DNA of 64,000 bases from Legionella santicrucis (GCF_001468135.1 NZ_LNYU01000032.1:45248-109247), one strand, 5' to 3'. Shown: positions 38,227 to 46,651, numbered from the stretch's first letter. The notes: generated by a model from the letters alone, not told the origin. Translations and numbers: made by a program.

Positions 38227-38970
38227 TTACATGTATTGCCCGCCATTGATATCAAAATTAGCACCCGTGATAAAGCCACTTTGTTCATCAGCAAGAAAAG
38301 CGACGACCCGAGCAATTTCTTCAGGCTGCCCTATTCGTCCAACTGGAATTTGGGCAACGATTGCTTCTAAAATATCATCTCTCATGGAGGCGAGCATCTC
38401 CGTTTTAATATAACCAGGGGAGACCGTATTCACCGTGATCCCTTTCTTTGCGACTTCTTGCGCGAGACTTTTGGTGAATCCGTAGAGTGCTGATTTACTG
38501 GCAGCATAATTACATTGCCCAAATTGACCTCTGCGTCCATTAACTGAAGAAATCGTGATAATACGCCCATAACCATTATCCAGCATGTTGGATAATGCGG
38601 TTTTCGTCATATTAAAAACGCTATTTAAATTAGCATTAATGACTTCTTGCCATTGTTCCGGTGTCATTTTTTTCAAGCTGGTATCATGGGTAATGCCTGC
38701 ATTATTAACTAGAACGTCAATTTTGCCGTACTTCTCTATCACCAAATCCGTTAATTTTTCACAATCATTGAAGGAAGAAATATCCGCATAGGCAATGTCG
38801 ATATCAAATCCTTGCGTGGATTGTTTTTTCTGCCATTCTCTTGCTAATTCGTGATGGCCATGTTTGAAGTAGCAAGCAATCACTTGATAATTGAGGTTTT
38901 GCATTTCTTGACATATGGCTGTTCCAATGCCACCAGTTCCTCCCGTTACTAAAGCAATTCGTTTATTCAC
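38227..38970 (-). CDS. phaB: Acetoacetyl-CoA reductase (PhaB-like SDR)
   Basis: 247-residue short-chain dehydrogenase: ALVTGGTGGIGTAIC at the N-terminus, NNAGITHD, catalytic Ser-Tyr-Lys with YAASKSALYGFTK. NGRRGQFGQCNYAASK is close to the PhaB consensus and separates it from FabG. It would reduce acetoacetyl-CoA to (R)-3-hydroxybutyryl-CoA, the substrate of PhaC. GTG start with a perfect AAGGAGG upstream. Convergent with fabI, 40 bases apart. Confidence 0.9.
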   Translation of the reverse strand: MNKRIALVTGGTGGIGTAICQEMQNLNYQVIACYFKHGHHELAREWQKKQSTQGFDIDIAYADISSFNDCEKLTDLVIEKYGKIDVLVNNAGITHDTSLKKMTPEQWQEVINANLNSVFNMTKTALSNMLDNGYGRIITISSVNGRRGQFGQCNYAASKSALYGFTKSLAQEVAKKGITVNTVSPGYIKTEMLASMRDDILEAIVAQIPVGRIGQPEEIARVVAFLADEQSGFITGANFDINGGQYM

Positions 38971-38999
38971 CTTCCTTCCTCCTTGATTTGGTTATTTAA

Positions 39000-39209
39000 T
39001 TATTTAACGAGTTCAACGTCCTCTGCTTGCGGCCCTTTTTGTCCTTTGCCTACTTTAAACAGAACGGTTGCCCCTTCGGGAAGGGTTTTAAAACCGCTAC
39101 TTTGTATGGCACTGAAATGGACAAAATAATCCTTGCCACTACTTTCAATAAAGCCAAAGCCCTTGCCTTCATTAAACCATTTTACTTTACCGCGAATTTT
39201 ATTTGTCAT
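39000..39209 (-). CDS. Cold-shock domain protein
   Basis: 69-residue single-stranded nucleic-acid-binding protein with both RNA-binding motifs, KGFGFI and YFVHFSAI, within [20 protein letters not shown]. Acts as an RNA chaperone. It lies directly upstream of phaB on the same strand. The start has AAAAC rather than a strong ribosome site; the leader is AT-rich, as in cold-shock genes. Confidence 0.93.
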   Translation of the reverse strand: MTNKIRGKVKWFNEGKGFGFIESSGKDYFVHFSAIQSSGFKTLPEGATVLFKVGKGQKGPQAEDVELVK

Positions 39210-39393
39210 TTTGGTTTTTTCCCTGATGATTTTAGTGCTTTATAGTGTCATGCTACATGATTCTCTGTGTCAATAGTCAGTATTTTAGCTCAGCAATCCT
39301 GGATTTTTTTATTCTTTCTAAGTCATGGGGTTTTAAAACCAAAAGACATAATCAAAAGAACTGAGGAGAATTATTGCTTGTCGCATCCCTTTC

Positions 39394-39831
39394 TCAATTA
39401 ATTGAATCAGAGGGCTTAGTTTCTTCTTCCATCTTTTTCAATGAAACAACTTTATCACACTGAATCTCAATGGTATTTATTTTACGTGTTGATACACCCC
39501 AGCATCTTATCCTTTTTCCATCTATATTCATTGATAGGATATGAATAATCAAATTTTTTCCATAGGTGTTATCTATTTTAATATCTTGAGTATTACTTGT
39601 TTTTGTAGTAATTCTCCCAATTGAATTTCCATTACGATGGAACTCTATTAATATCTCGATATTGGATAAAGATACATTTTTTATTTTGGAATCTTTATGA
39701 TATTTAATATGATAGGATTCCATGCCTGCATAGGCGTTTATTTCTGTGAAGAAAAAAATAACAGTAAGAATAACCTTAAAAAGGCTCATTTTTTCTATTT
39801 TAGACAGTCTGATATGCTTCATGCGAGTCAT
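39394..39831 (-). CDS. Secreted hypothetical protein
   Basis: Up to 145 residues. A hydrophobic signal (MSLFKVILTVIFFFTEINAYAG) is preceded in frame by 14 residues beginning MTRMKHIRL; AAGGGGG supports one of the first two ATGs. The mature part is beta-rich and lysine-rich with two Cys (RIRCWGVS; EIQCDKVV) that could pair. Composition differs from neighbours (AT-rich). Family not recognised; a small periplasmic or surface protein. Confidence 0.6.
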   Translation of the reverse strand: MTRMKHIRLSKIEKMSLFKVILTVIFFFTEINAYAGMESYHIKYHKDSKIKNVSLSNIEILIEFHRNGNSIGRITTKTSNTQDIKIDNTYGKNLIIHILSMNIDGKRIRCWGVSTRKINTIEIQCDKVVSLKKMEEETKPSDSIN

Positions 39832-40041
39832 GCCCCCTTATTTTTTTGATATTCCAATAAAAATTTTCATGTGCCCCAGTTCTATAAAGTTAATATTAAT
39901 CCTTCTTCTGCGTACATATAATCCCTCCAAGTTTAGACTACACAAAACAAATTTTTGAGGGGCAATGAACGTAAGTCTGATTCAGAGTATCCTTTGACAA
40001 TATATAACCCAATCATTAATGCATCGTATTCTACTCCTCTG

Positions 40042-40156
40042 TTCTGCGTCACTGCAAAAATGTGCAGTGACGCAGAAAACCAACCTTGATTTTACCCAGT
40101 AAAATCAACACATTCAGTCATTTTGTCCTGGCGCGATTCACGCGTCAGGACAAAAT
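40042..40156. repeat. Cluster of three strong hairpins (possible transfer or replication signal)
   Basis: Three inverted repeats within 115 bases: 40042-40077 with a 15-base perfect stem and 6-base loop; 40086-40108 with a 10-base stem and 3-base loop; 40120-40156 with a 16-base stem (one mismatch) and 5-base loop. A fourth, 7-base one lies at 40346-40361. None has a T run, so they are not ordinary terminators. The second and third overlap the 3' end of the 74-codon minus-strand gene. Confidence 0.7.
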
Positions 40157-40316
40157 TCTTCTCCTTAAACCCTTGCGCAGCAAGCACCGCTTTGATAGTT
40201 TTAAATAAAGCATAACTGATGAGCTGGTGCGATTCCGGCGAAACGTCTTCTGACGTCTTATGCAACGCCACTTCATTCCCTAACTCTGTGGCTGGACGTT
40301 TAGTCGGGAAAACCAT
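40092..40316 (-). CDS. Small conserved mobile-element protein, 74 aa
   Basis: 74 residues beginning MVFPTKRPATELGNEVALHK, then SPESHQLISYALFKTIKAVL, ending in a charged tail encoded by a hairpin. A stop lies directly before the ATG and no good ribosome site is visible. Support comes from a second, decayed copy at 46190-46300 that keeps the ELGN and HKT features, implying past selection. Function unknown; found beside recombinase genes. Confidence 0.5.
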   Translation of the reverse strand: MVFPTKRPATELGNEVALHKTSEDVSPESHQLISYALFKTIKAVLAAQGFKEKNFVLTRESRQDKMTECVDFTG

Positions 40317-40609
40317 CTAGGAATCTCTGTCATCCGGCAGGGCAACTCCCTCGGGAGTTTAAGTCAATTTATTTCAATTTGACCATGGACTTGTGATAAG
40401 GCCCATTGTCTTGTCATTTTTATTAATCAACTAATAAGGAGAAAACACCGACACAAAAAACTGCTGTAAACAGGCGAGATCGTTTGCCATATAACGATTG
40501 TTTTGCCCCCCTACTTCGAGCTTACGGCTTTTGCCGGGTTTCATCTTTGAGTGAGCCGCTCGACCAACACTAAACCAGAGACAGGGCAAATGAATTTTCG
40601 GATTGGACG
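40317..40609 (+). other. Gap upstream of recombinase genes, possible decayed ORF
   Basis: No intact gene. AAGGAGA near 40436 is followed by an open stretch without a start codon (TQKTAVNRRDRLPYNDCFAP and about 20 more residues) that ends at 40573; it may be a dead gene whose ATG was lost. The short palindrome AACTCCCTCGGGAGTT lies at 40346-40361. Confidence 0.3.
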
Positions 40610-41413
40610 ATGAGAAAATATTCCTTACGACAAACAGCCAACCGTTATTTACAACTTGATAATAACGGCAGCTACAGAGAGAGAAAACAACGGGCTTACG
40701 TCATTCAAAAAATGATAGATGATTTATTTCGTATTGGTGATGTACCTAAATCATGGAATAACTTGGAACAAGAGCATATCAAAAAACTGGTTGAGCATTG
40801 GAGAAAATACCATCTGAAAGATGCAACCATCATGCGTCACATGACCATCATTAGAAACTATTTACAGAGTATCGATTGCCCAATACCTAATATAGATAAC
40901 AAATCATTGCAATTAAACCGTCAAAGACTATCAGGCCAACGCTTAGACTGGAAGCCCAATATCTGGGAATCATTCACTGATAGTACCTCTCAATTAATCA
41001 TGGCATTGCAAACACAATTCGGATTAACTTTTAGTGAAACATTCCACATCAAACCCGGTATCCATATCAAAGAACAAAAACTCTGGATTACCCGTGATAT
41101 CGCATTTAACTCTGCTGACAGGATGATTCCCATCAGAAATGAAGTGCAAAAACAAATTCTGTCTGATTTAAACCAACTAACTAATGGTATCAGCCTGATA
41201 CACTTTTTGGGCTATAAACAAATCCGGTCAGATTGGCACAATACCCTTGCAAAACATGACTTACCAGCAAAAAAATCCTGGCGTTATCTTTATGCCAAGC
41301 AAATGTATGAATATCTGCTGCCACTTCTAGGTAACTACCAAACCTACTTGCTCCTACACGATGAAATGGGCATTAAATCTCGAAACACACTATGGTCATA
41401 CCTGCATGAGTAA
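40610..41413 (+). CDS. Tyrosine-recombinase-like protein, catalytically degenerate
   Basis: 267 residues, resembling the second recombinase that follows: SAM-like N-terminal half (MIDDLFRIGDVPKSWNNL, VEHWRKYHLKDATIMRHMTI) and an integrase C-terminal half. The catalytic residues are mostly gone: where the partner has FGLRREES it has FGLTFSET (Arg lost), where the partner has CHGLRH it has KSWRYL (His lost), and GHSR is GIKSR. The last Tyr (WSYLHE) remains. Probably a non-cleaving partner or a decayed copy. Its stop overlaps the next start. Confidence 0.7.
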   Translation: MRKYSLRQTANRYLQLDNNGSYRERKQRAYVIQKMIDDLFRIGDVPKSWNNLEQEHIKKLVEHWRKYHLKDATIMRHMTIIRNYLQSIDCPIPNIDNKSLQLNRQRLSGQRLDWKPNIWESFTDSTSQLIMALQTQFGLTFSETFHIKPGIHIKEQKLWITRDIAFNSADRMIPIRNEVQKQILSDLNQLTNGISLIHFLGYKQIRSDWHNTLAKHDLPAKKSWRYLYAKQMYEYLLPLLGNYQTYLLLHDEMGIKSRNTLWSYLHE

Positions 41414-42305
41414 ATCAAAACTAAAAAACGCACTTTATTCGATAAATGGATGTCTAAAGGATCTCAAAGGATACTCCTACGCCAGCAAGGCAGACATGCG
41501 TCATATTCTTAATCGTTGTATTAAAGATCTGCACGAACATGGGTTAATGGTCGCGCATATCAAAGGTTTAAAACCCAAACATATTCATGTCTTAGTTGAG
41601 CACTGGAAAAATCAGGGTAAAAACCCTGCCACCATCAAAAATTACATGGCTAAATTACGGAAGGTGTCCGTCCTACTAAATAAACCAGAGCTCGTCAAAC
41701 CAAGCAATGATCATTATCAAATTAGTCGGCGCAGTTATGCTCCAACCTATAATAAAGCCATTAAAGATGTCGATTTTTCCAAATGCAATGACCCAATGAT
41801 ACGCTTATCGCTAGAAGCGCAGTATCTTTTTGGTCTGCGGCGTGAAGAATCAATGAAACTGGTCATTAGTGAAGCCTGGCAAGGAAATCATTTAGTCATC
41901 AAGCCCAGCTGGACCAAAGGCGGTATAGGGAGAACTCTTGATATTATTAGTAATGAACAAAGACAATGGTTAGAGAAAGCCTTTCGTCAAATTCCACACA
42001 ATCAATCATTAATCCCCAAAGGTAAAACCTATAAACAGCATCTAAGACGATACCAAACTGAGACAGAAAAGATGGGATTAAAAAACTGCCATGGCTTACG
42101 CCACGCCTATGCCCAAAGGCGTTATCATGAACTCACCAGTCAATTATCTCCAGACAATAAACCATTTAAATGCCCTATTGAAGGAGGCATCCCATCGAAA
42201 CATTTACCTGAAAATCAAAAAGAAATAGATCGCAAAGCCCGGGAAATTATAAGCCTTGAGATGGGCCATTCTCGTATCGCTATAGTCAGGGTCTACTTAG
42301 GCTGA
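41406..42305 (+). CDS. Tyrosine recombinase / integrase
   Basis: 299 residues. The full active set is visible: Arg in FGLRREESM, Lys in WTKGGIG, His-x-x-Arg in NCHGLRHAYAQ, His in MGHSRIAIVR and Tyr in VYLG at the C-terminus. The N-terminal SAM-like domain (KHIHVLVEHWKNQGKNPATI) matches the upstream partner. It probably drives insertion or excision of the surrounding element. The chain ends right after the Tyr region and overlaps the convergent GNAT gene by 20 bases. Confidence 0.85.
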   Translation: MSKSKLKNALYSINGCLKDLKGYSYASKADMRHILNRCIKDLHEHGLMVAHIKGLKPKHIHVLVEHWKNQGKNPATIKNYMAKLRKVSVLLNKPELVKPSNDHYQISRRSYAPTYNKAIKDVDFSKCNDPMIRLSLEAQYLFGLRREESMKLVISEAWQGNHLVIKPSWTKGGIGRTLDIISNEQRQWLEKAFRQIPHNQSLIPKGKTYKQHLRRYQTETEKMGLKNCHGLRHAYAQRRYHELTSQLSPDNKPFKCPIEGGIPSKHLPENQKEIDRKAREIISLEMGHSRIAIVRVYLG

Positions 42306-42825
42306 CCCCTTTTGTTTTTAGCATTTCAATACACAATTGCATTTTATAGTGTGGCACAGGATGCCATGAAGCTATAAATTCCCCAATGATTTCAAAACCA
42401 GCTTTTTTATAAACATGAACCGCACGCTCATTAGCGATCTCAGGATCTATAAGCACTATTTTGGCATCAGAAAATTGACTTAAGATAAATTCATGAATCA
42501 TCTTTACGGACAATCCCTTACCGATATAATCCAATCTGCAAATGAATAAATCTAGTGTAACTGCACCATCAGGATATTCTTCTGATTTCTCTATTTCAGA
42601 AGTAATTAAATAAGCGAAGGGGATTTCATTATCATAGGCTATCCAATGAGTAGCCCACGGTTCCCCATCGTTCAAAAATTCATGAATGTCTTTTATTGTA
42701 TTACTTAAACCATCTCCATGAAGCCATTCATTAATATGTGGCTGACTAATCCAATCAAGAACAAGGTTTTCTTGTGTTTTACTCACTGGTTTAAAATGAA
42801 ATCTGTTCTCATTATTCATGTTCAT
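42286..42825 (-). CDS. GNAT acetyltransferase, AAC(6')-like
   Basis: 179 residues. The start FKPVSKTQENLVLDWISQPH, the middle WLHGDG and ATHWIAYDNEIPFAYL resemble aminoglycoside 6'-N-acetyltransferases. The acetyl-CoA loop lies around DYIGKGLSVKMI. Relatives acetylate aminoglycosides or other amines; actual substrate here is unproved. It sits in a run of modifying-enzyme genes on the minus strand. Confidence 0.75.
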   Translation of the reverse strand: MNMNNENRFHFKPVSKTQENLVLDWISQPHINEWLHGDGLSNTIKDIHEFLNDGEPWATHWIAYDNEIPFAYLITSEIEKSEEYPDGAVTLDLFICRLDYIGKGLSVKMIHEFILSQFSDAKIVLIDPEIANERAVHVYKKAGFEIIGEFIASWHPVPHYKMQLCIEMLKTKGVSLSRP

Positions 42826-42949
42826 AATTGATTAAACTCAAATAGTTGGGATAAAACTTTGACTTGTACTTCTGTTATTCACGAATATTTATAATGCCAA
42901 CGCTGCATTTATATTCCCAAACCTTAATCATTGAATACTTCCGGCATGT

Positions 42950-43816
42950 TTATTTAAGCGCATTATAATCCTTATAAATTTCATGCAAAACCTCTTTTAC
43001 ATCAGTGCCTTTAATTGGCCAACATAAGGTTTTCCAAAATGCCCATCCTAAAGCTCGTATCCAGGTATCATTATCCAGTTGAACTGCATTTTTAAACACA
43101 CCCCGTTCTTCACTGGAAAAAAAATTCCATGCTATCACCAAATCACATGCTGGATCGCCTATAGCAATCTGGCCAAAATCTATAATCGCTTGCAATCTTC
43201 CACTATGTACCAAAATATTTCCAACCGCTATATCTCCGTGAACCCAAACAGGACTCAAGCGCCATTCAGAAGAAAGTGCATCTTGCCATAATGATACTGC
43301 AAGACTTTGTTCATGAGCGTTTTTAATTTTAGGAATTGCAAGTCGCATTTCATGATCATAGGCCTTCAATGAACCTCCCCGATAAAAATTATGTGCACCA
43401 GCCTGAGGCCCACCTGTAGCATCTAAAGATTGAAGTTCGTTTAAACAGTTACCCAATGTTTCCGCAAAACACTTTATATCATGAATATTCTGTCTTGAAG
43501 CAGATTCCCCTTCAATCCAGCGATTGATACTCCAATGCCATGGATAAGCTGGTGATGGTTTTCCTAGTGCAATAGGTTGCGTGATTTGAAATGAGAGCTG
43601 TTTGGAGAGCCATGGCAACCATTGATATTCTTTTTCTATTTGTGGCTCATACTGCTTATCGCTAGGCAAACGAATCACCATTTCCTCACCTAAGTGAAAC
43701 GTTCGATTATCCCAACCACTTTGAGCAACTGGATGAATAGTCAGTGATTGCCATTGTGGAAATTGCTCAGTAATCAGTTTTTCGACTAAGTGAATGTTAA
43801 TTTTGACTTTATCCAT
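42950..43816 (-). CDS. Aminoglycoside phosphotransferase (APH) family kinase
   Basis: 288 residues with the kinase-like APH fold: WDNRTFHLGEEMVIRLPS in the N-lobe, the catalytic VHGDIAVGNILVHSG (Asp acts as base) and IIDFGQIAIGDPACDL for metal. Close relatives phosphorylate aminoglycosides or macrolides, but many members act on small metabolites. It ends the block together with GNAT and GrpB genes. No resistance claim can be made from sequence alone. Confidence 0.82.
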   Translation of the reverse strand: MDKVKINIHLVEKLITEQFPQWQSLTIHPVAQSGWDNRTFHLGEEMVIRLPSDKQYEPQIEKEYQWLPWLSKQLSFQITQPIALGKPSPAYPWHWSINRWIEGESASRQNIHDIKCFAETLGNCLNELQSLDATGGPQAGAHNFYRGGSLKAYDHEMRLAIPKIKNAHEQSLAVSLWQDALSSEWRLSPVWVHGDIAVGNILVHSGRLQAIIDFGQIAIGDPACDLVIAWNFFSSEERGVFKNAVQLDNDTWIRALGWAFWKTLCWPIKGTDVKEVLHEIYKDYNALK

Positions 43817-43827
43817 TAAGGCGGCCT

Positions 43828-44859
43828 CTATTGCTTCTTTATTGTAGATTTTCGATGCAACTTGTGCGTGATTCCAGCATGCTCAAAATCAAACTCAAAT
43901 TTAAAACCTAATTTTTCCATAACTCGCAATGATGAATAATTACTGTGTGCTGTAAAACAAATAGTACTGGCCAAATTTAAATGCTTTTCAGCATAATCCA
44001 ATGATGCTTGCCCCATTTCAAACGCTAAACCTTTTCCCCAGTAGATTTGGGCTATTTGATAAGTTAACTCAACTTCTTCTTTTTCATTTAATACAAATGT
44101 CTTTAATCCAGCTCTCCCAACAAAGCCATGGGTTTCCTTGTCATACCACATCCAGGGAGCAAAACCATATTGATTGTAATGCGTCATATCCGATTCCAAA
44201 CGATTTAAAGCCTGGCCTTCATTGTATGAAACACCATAACATTGAATAAACTCAAGATTTGAAAGCATTATTGCATAGTCTTCGTGACAAGCTACTTGGG
44301 GAATAAATGCAATAAGCCGAGAGGTTTCTATGATTGGTTTATTAACTCCAAAATGCAAAAAAGCTTTCTTACCAATAGCCTGACACAATTCACTCTTGGC
44401 ATTGGCATATTCAATCGTATTGTCATGGATTTTGCTCAAATTGAGCTTAAGTGCTTCATACTCTTTAGCAATACCGGGGTAAACGCGCAAATAATCGCGA
44501 AACAACAGATGCTTCGCATACCAAGAAGATGGATAATTAACTAAATGAATCTGATGCGTGCGCTCACCATATTCATTATCTTTTTGGAAATAACGCCGGT
44601 GTGGAAAAACTGTTTCAAAAACTTGATTATACCGATAACCCAAGGATTCAATTTTTTGGATATCCTCAGAAGTAAATTCACTCAAAGACTTAACACCAAT
44701 TAAAATATCAATCACTGGTTTTGCATAAATGCCAGAAATAGCTGTACTGCCAATATGCTCAACTTGGGTTATATTCTTGATACCCAATTGCAATAACTGT
44801 TGTTTTTCAATGCTAAATGCTGCTATCCACGCAGGATTATGAGGGAGTAAGGTAATCAT
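43828..44859 (-). CDS. GrpB/UPF0157 domain fused to a RimJ-type GNAT
   Basis: 343 residues. Residues 1-165 are a GrpB (UPF0157) nucleotidyltransferase-like domain (VEHIGSTAISGIYAKPVIDI, YGERTHQIHLVN). Residues about 170-343 are a GNAT acetyltransferase of the RimJ/RimL type (GFAPWMWYDKETHGFVGRAG, YWGKGLAFEMGQASLDYA). The two are usually separate; here they form one open frame without a gap. Substrate unknown. 11 bases from the APH gene. Confidence 0.82.
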   Translation of the reverse strand: MITLLPHNPAWIAAFSIEKQQLLQLGIKNITQVEHIGSTAISGIYAKPVIDILIGVKSLSEFTSEDIQKIESLGYRYNQVFETVFPHRRYFQKDNEYGERTHQIHLVNYPSSWYAKHLLFRDYLRVYPGIAKEYEALKLNLSKIHDNTIEYANAKSELCQAIGKKAFLHFGVNKPIIETSRLIAFIPQVACHEDYAIMLSNLEFIQCYGVSYNEGQALNRLESDMTHYNQYGFAPWMWYDKETHGFVGRAGLKTFVLNEKEEVELTYQIAQIYWGKGLAFEMGQASLDYAEKHLNLASTICFTAHSNYSSLRVMEKLGFKFEFDFEHAGITHKLHRKSTIKKQ

Positions 44860-44953
44860 ATGCTATGTTTTGTATTTAATAACAACCAATATTGGGCTAT
44901 CTTAGCATATGTCTTAAAAGTGCATTAAAAATATTCATCTTACCGAGGAAAAA

Positions 44954-45814
44954 ATGATTGTGATAAAAAAGCTAGACGAATTGTATATAGATGAACTGTC
45001 ATCCTATCTCAATCATTATCAAGAAACGACTATGTTCATTAGGAACAATTTGTATTACTCAGGTATAACTTACCAAGATGAGCCATTTCACGGAGAGTAT
45101 TATGGTTCCTTCGAGAACAACCAACTTAATGGAGTTTTAGCTCATTATTGGAATGGTAATGTGATGATGCAGGCTGAAAATTTTACTGCGTTATCAGCAT
45201 TAGTTGAAAAATTTAAACTTAAAAGGACAAGGTTAATTGCCGGAATACTAGGTGAAGACTCTCAAGCCAATGTTGTCATTGATAAGCTGGACTTACAATC
45301 ATCCCTATTCGCTATTAATTATCAGGAAAAATTATTCTCACTTAATCTTGAAAAAATGATTACACCTCAAGTAATTCATTCATATAGCTGCACACTCAAA
45401 CCAGTGCAGGATTGTGAAATGGATGTCATCAAAGAATGGCTTATCGCCTATCATATAGAAGCACTTGGAGACGATGCTAACAATCCCAAACTTGAAGAAT
45501 CCATTATTAATGAAATTCAAGATAAACAGCTTAGTCAAAATCGTTGGGTTTTATTTGTAAATAATGCACCCCTTTCACTGTGTGGATTCAATGCCCATTT
45601 ACCTGATATTGTGCAGCTAGGTCCGGTATATACCCCTCCCTCTTTAAGAAATAAAGGTTTTGCCAGGGCCGCTGTGTATCTTTGTTTAAAGCAAGCTGCT
45701 ATGAAGAAAGTCAAAAGAGCTATTTTGTTCACCAATGATAATTCTGCTATACGCGCTTATAAAGCCCTTGGCTTTCAAGAAATTGGAAAATATCGATTGG
45801 CCTTATTAAAATAA
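44954..45814 (+). CDS. GNAT family acetyltransferase
   Basis: 286 residues, divergent from the previous gene. The N-terminal half is a degenerate GNAT-like domain; the C-terminal half has the acetyl-CoA motif VYTPPSLRNKGFARAAVYLC and the ending TNDNSAIRAYKALGFQEIG. This two-domain form is common among uncharacterised acetyltransferases. Ribosome site GAGGAAAAA upstream. Confidence 0.82.
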   Translation: MIVIKKLDELYIDELSSYLNHYQETTMFIRNNLYYSGITYQDEPFHGEYYGSFENNQLNGVLAHYWNGNVMMQAENFTALSALVEKFKLKRTRLIAGILGEDSQANVVIDKLDLQSSLFAINYQEKLFSLNLEKMITPQVIHSYSCTLKPVQDCEMDVIKEWLIAYHIEALGDDANNPKLEESIINEIQDKQLSQNRWVLFVNNAPLSLCGFNAHLPDIVQLGPVYTPPSLRNKGFARAAVYLCLKQAAMKKVKRAILFTNDNSAIRAYKALGFQEIGKYRLALLK

Positions 45815-45858
45815 ATATTTTCAATTTTTCATTAGTTCGATCACTAGACCACCATGTA

Positions 45859-46014
45859 TCATGATATAGGGATATAGGGATATAGGGATATAGGGATATA
45901 GGGATATAGGGATATAGGGATATAGGGATATAGGGATATAGGGATATAGGGATATAGGGATAATAGGTTTATTTTATGTTCTTCATCAAGAAAGTTAACT
46001 ATTTTGGTTTTCAT
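45859..46014 (-). CDS. Small ORF containing an 8-bp tandem repeat, possible phase-variable gene
   Basis: A strong GGAGGAAATT site precedes an ATG that reads MKTKIVNFLDEEHKINLL, then enters the 8-base repeat, giving four copies of SLYPYIPI, and stops after 51 residues. Because 8 is not a multiple of 3, each gain or loss of a repeat changes the frame: one frame adds about 13 more residues, another runs on into the antisense of the GNAT gene. It may be the live N-terminus of a switching gene or a truncated remnant. Family not recognised. Confidence 0.45.
   Translation of the reverse strand: MKTKIVNFLDEEHKINLLSLYPYIPISLYPYIPISLYPYIPISLYPYIPIS
45863..45962. repeat. Tandem repeat, unit GATATAGG, about 12.5 copies
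   Basis: One hundred bases of exact 8-base units without interruption, ending in GATA. Such short repeats change length by slippage. Exactness suggests recent expansion. Confidence 0.95.
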
Positions 46015-46189
46015 AATTTCCTCCAGTGCTACACATTACTTACATCTAAACCAATGTGATTTAACACTTGATTACTTCTATTATGAATTAACACTGAATT
46101 GGAGAAAATTATACCATGCTTTCAATTGAGCTCATTTAATATCAACAAGAAAAAATCCTTGCTTTCGAGTACTAGCTTGATAATCTGAA

Positions 46190-46300
46190 AGCAACACAAC
46201 TGATGAGTCAGCGCAATTCTGACGAAACCTATAGGTCTTGTGATATGCCATCTTGTTCCCTAATTCCATGGCAAAGTGTTTAGCAGGGAAACCCCATCAG
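46190..46300 (-). pseudogene. Decayed copy of the 74-aa mobile-element gene
   Basis: The minus strand reads GFPAKHFAMELGNKMAYHKT in one frame and then fragments such as LIS in another, matching MVFPTKRPATELGNEVALHK and SHQLIS of the gene at 40092-40316. At least two frame breaks. The remainder of 46015-46456 holds no gene that I can support. Confidence 0.6.
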
Positions 46301-46456
46301 GAGTTGTCTTTACGGCTTTGCGCCCGAGGAGTGCTTCGAGCACATCATCATTAATAACCAGGTAAATCAACCGATGTTTCGGTGATCTTTTTTGCATAAC
46401 CCAATTGGGATGAATTATCCCTTTGGGGCTAATCCTCCCTATCCCAAGGAGCTACC

Positions 46457-46651
46457 ATGCAACAACAGGAACCAGCACATCTTGAGATTGAACATTTGCT
46501 ATTTGAACTGAATTGTTGTGTCAATGATTTAAGTCGCCATCGACTCCAAATCAATCCTCATGACATTCAGCAAGCAGAGTTAAGTTTGCACAAATTGGAA
46601 TCCCTGATTTCCTTTGTCAAACAGTTTGATACTCAACGAATTGCTTGTTAA
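46457..46651 (+). CDS. Small helical protein upstream of ssb, 64 aa
   Basis: AAGGAG seven bases before the ATG. Helical, acidic 64-residue product (HLEIEHLLFELNCCVNDLSR, then QQAELSLHKLESLISFVKQF) without signal or membrane segment. It lies 100 bases before ssb in the same direction and is probably a backbone gene of the mobile element. Function not recognised. Confidence 0.6.
   Translation: MQQQEPAHLEIEHLLFELNCCVNDLSRHRLQINPHDIQQAELSLHKLESLISFVKQFDTQRIAC

Noticed and set aside
39960-40000. Tiny plus-strand ORF MNVSLIQSIL with GAGGGG upstream
   Set aside because: Only ten codons; may be a transposase start remnant but nothing else supports it.
45863-45962. Possible CRISPR array
   Set aside because: The 8-base unit repeats head to tail without spacers and no cas genes are nearby; it is a simple tandem repeat.
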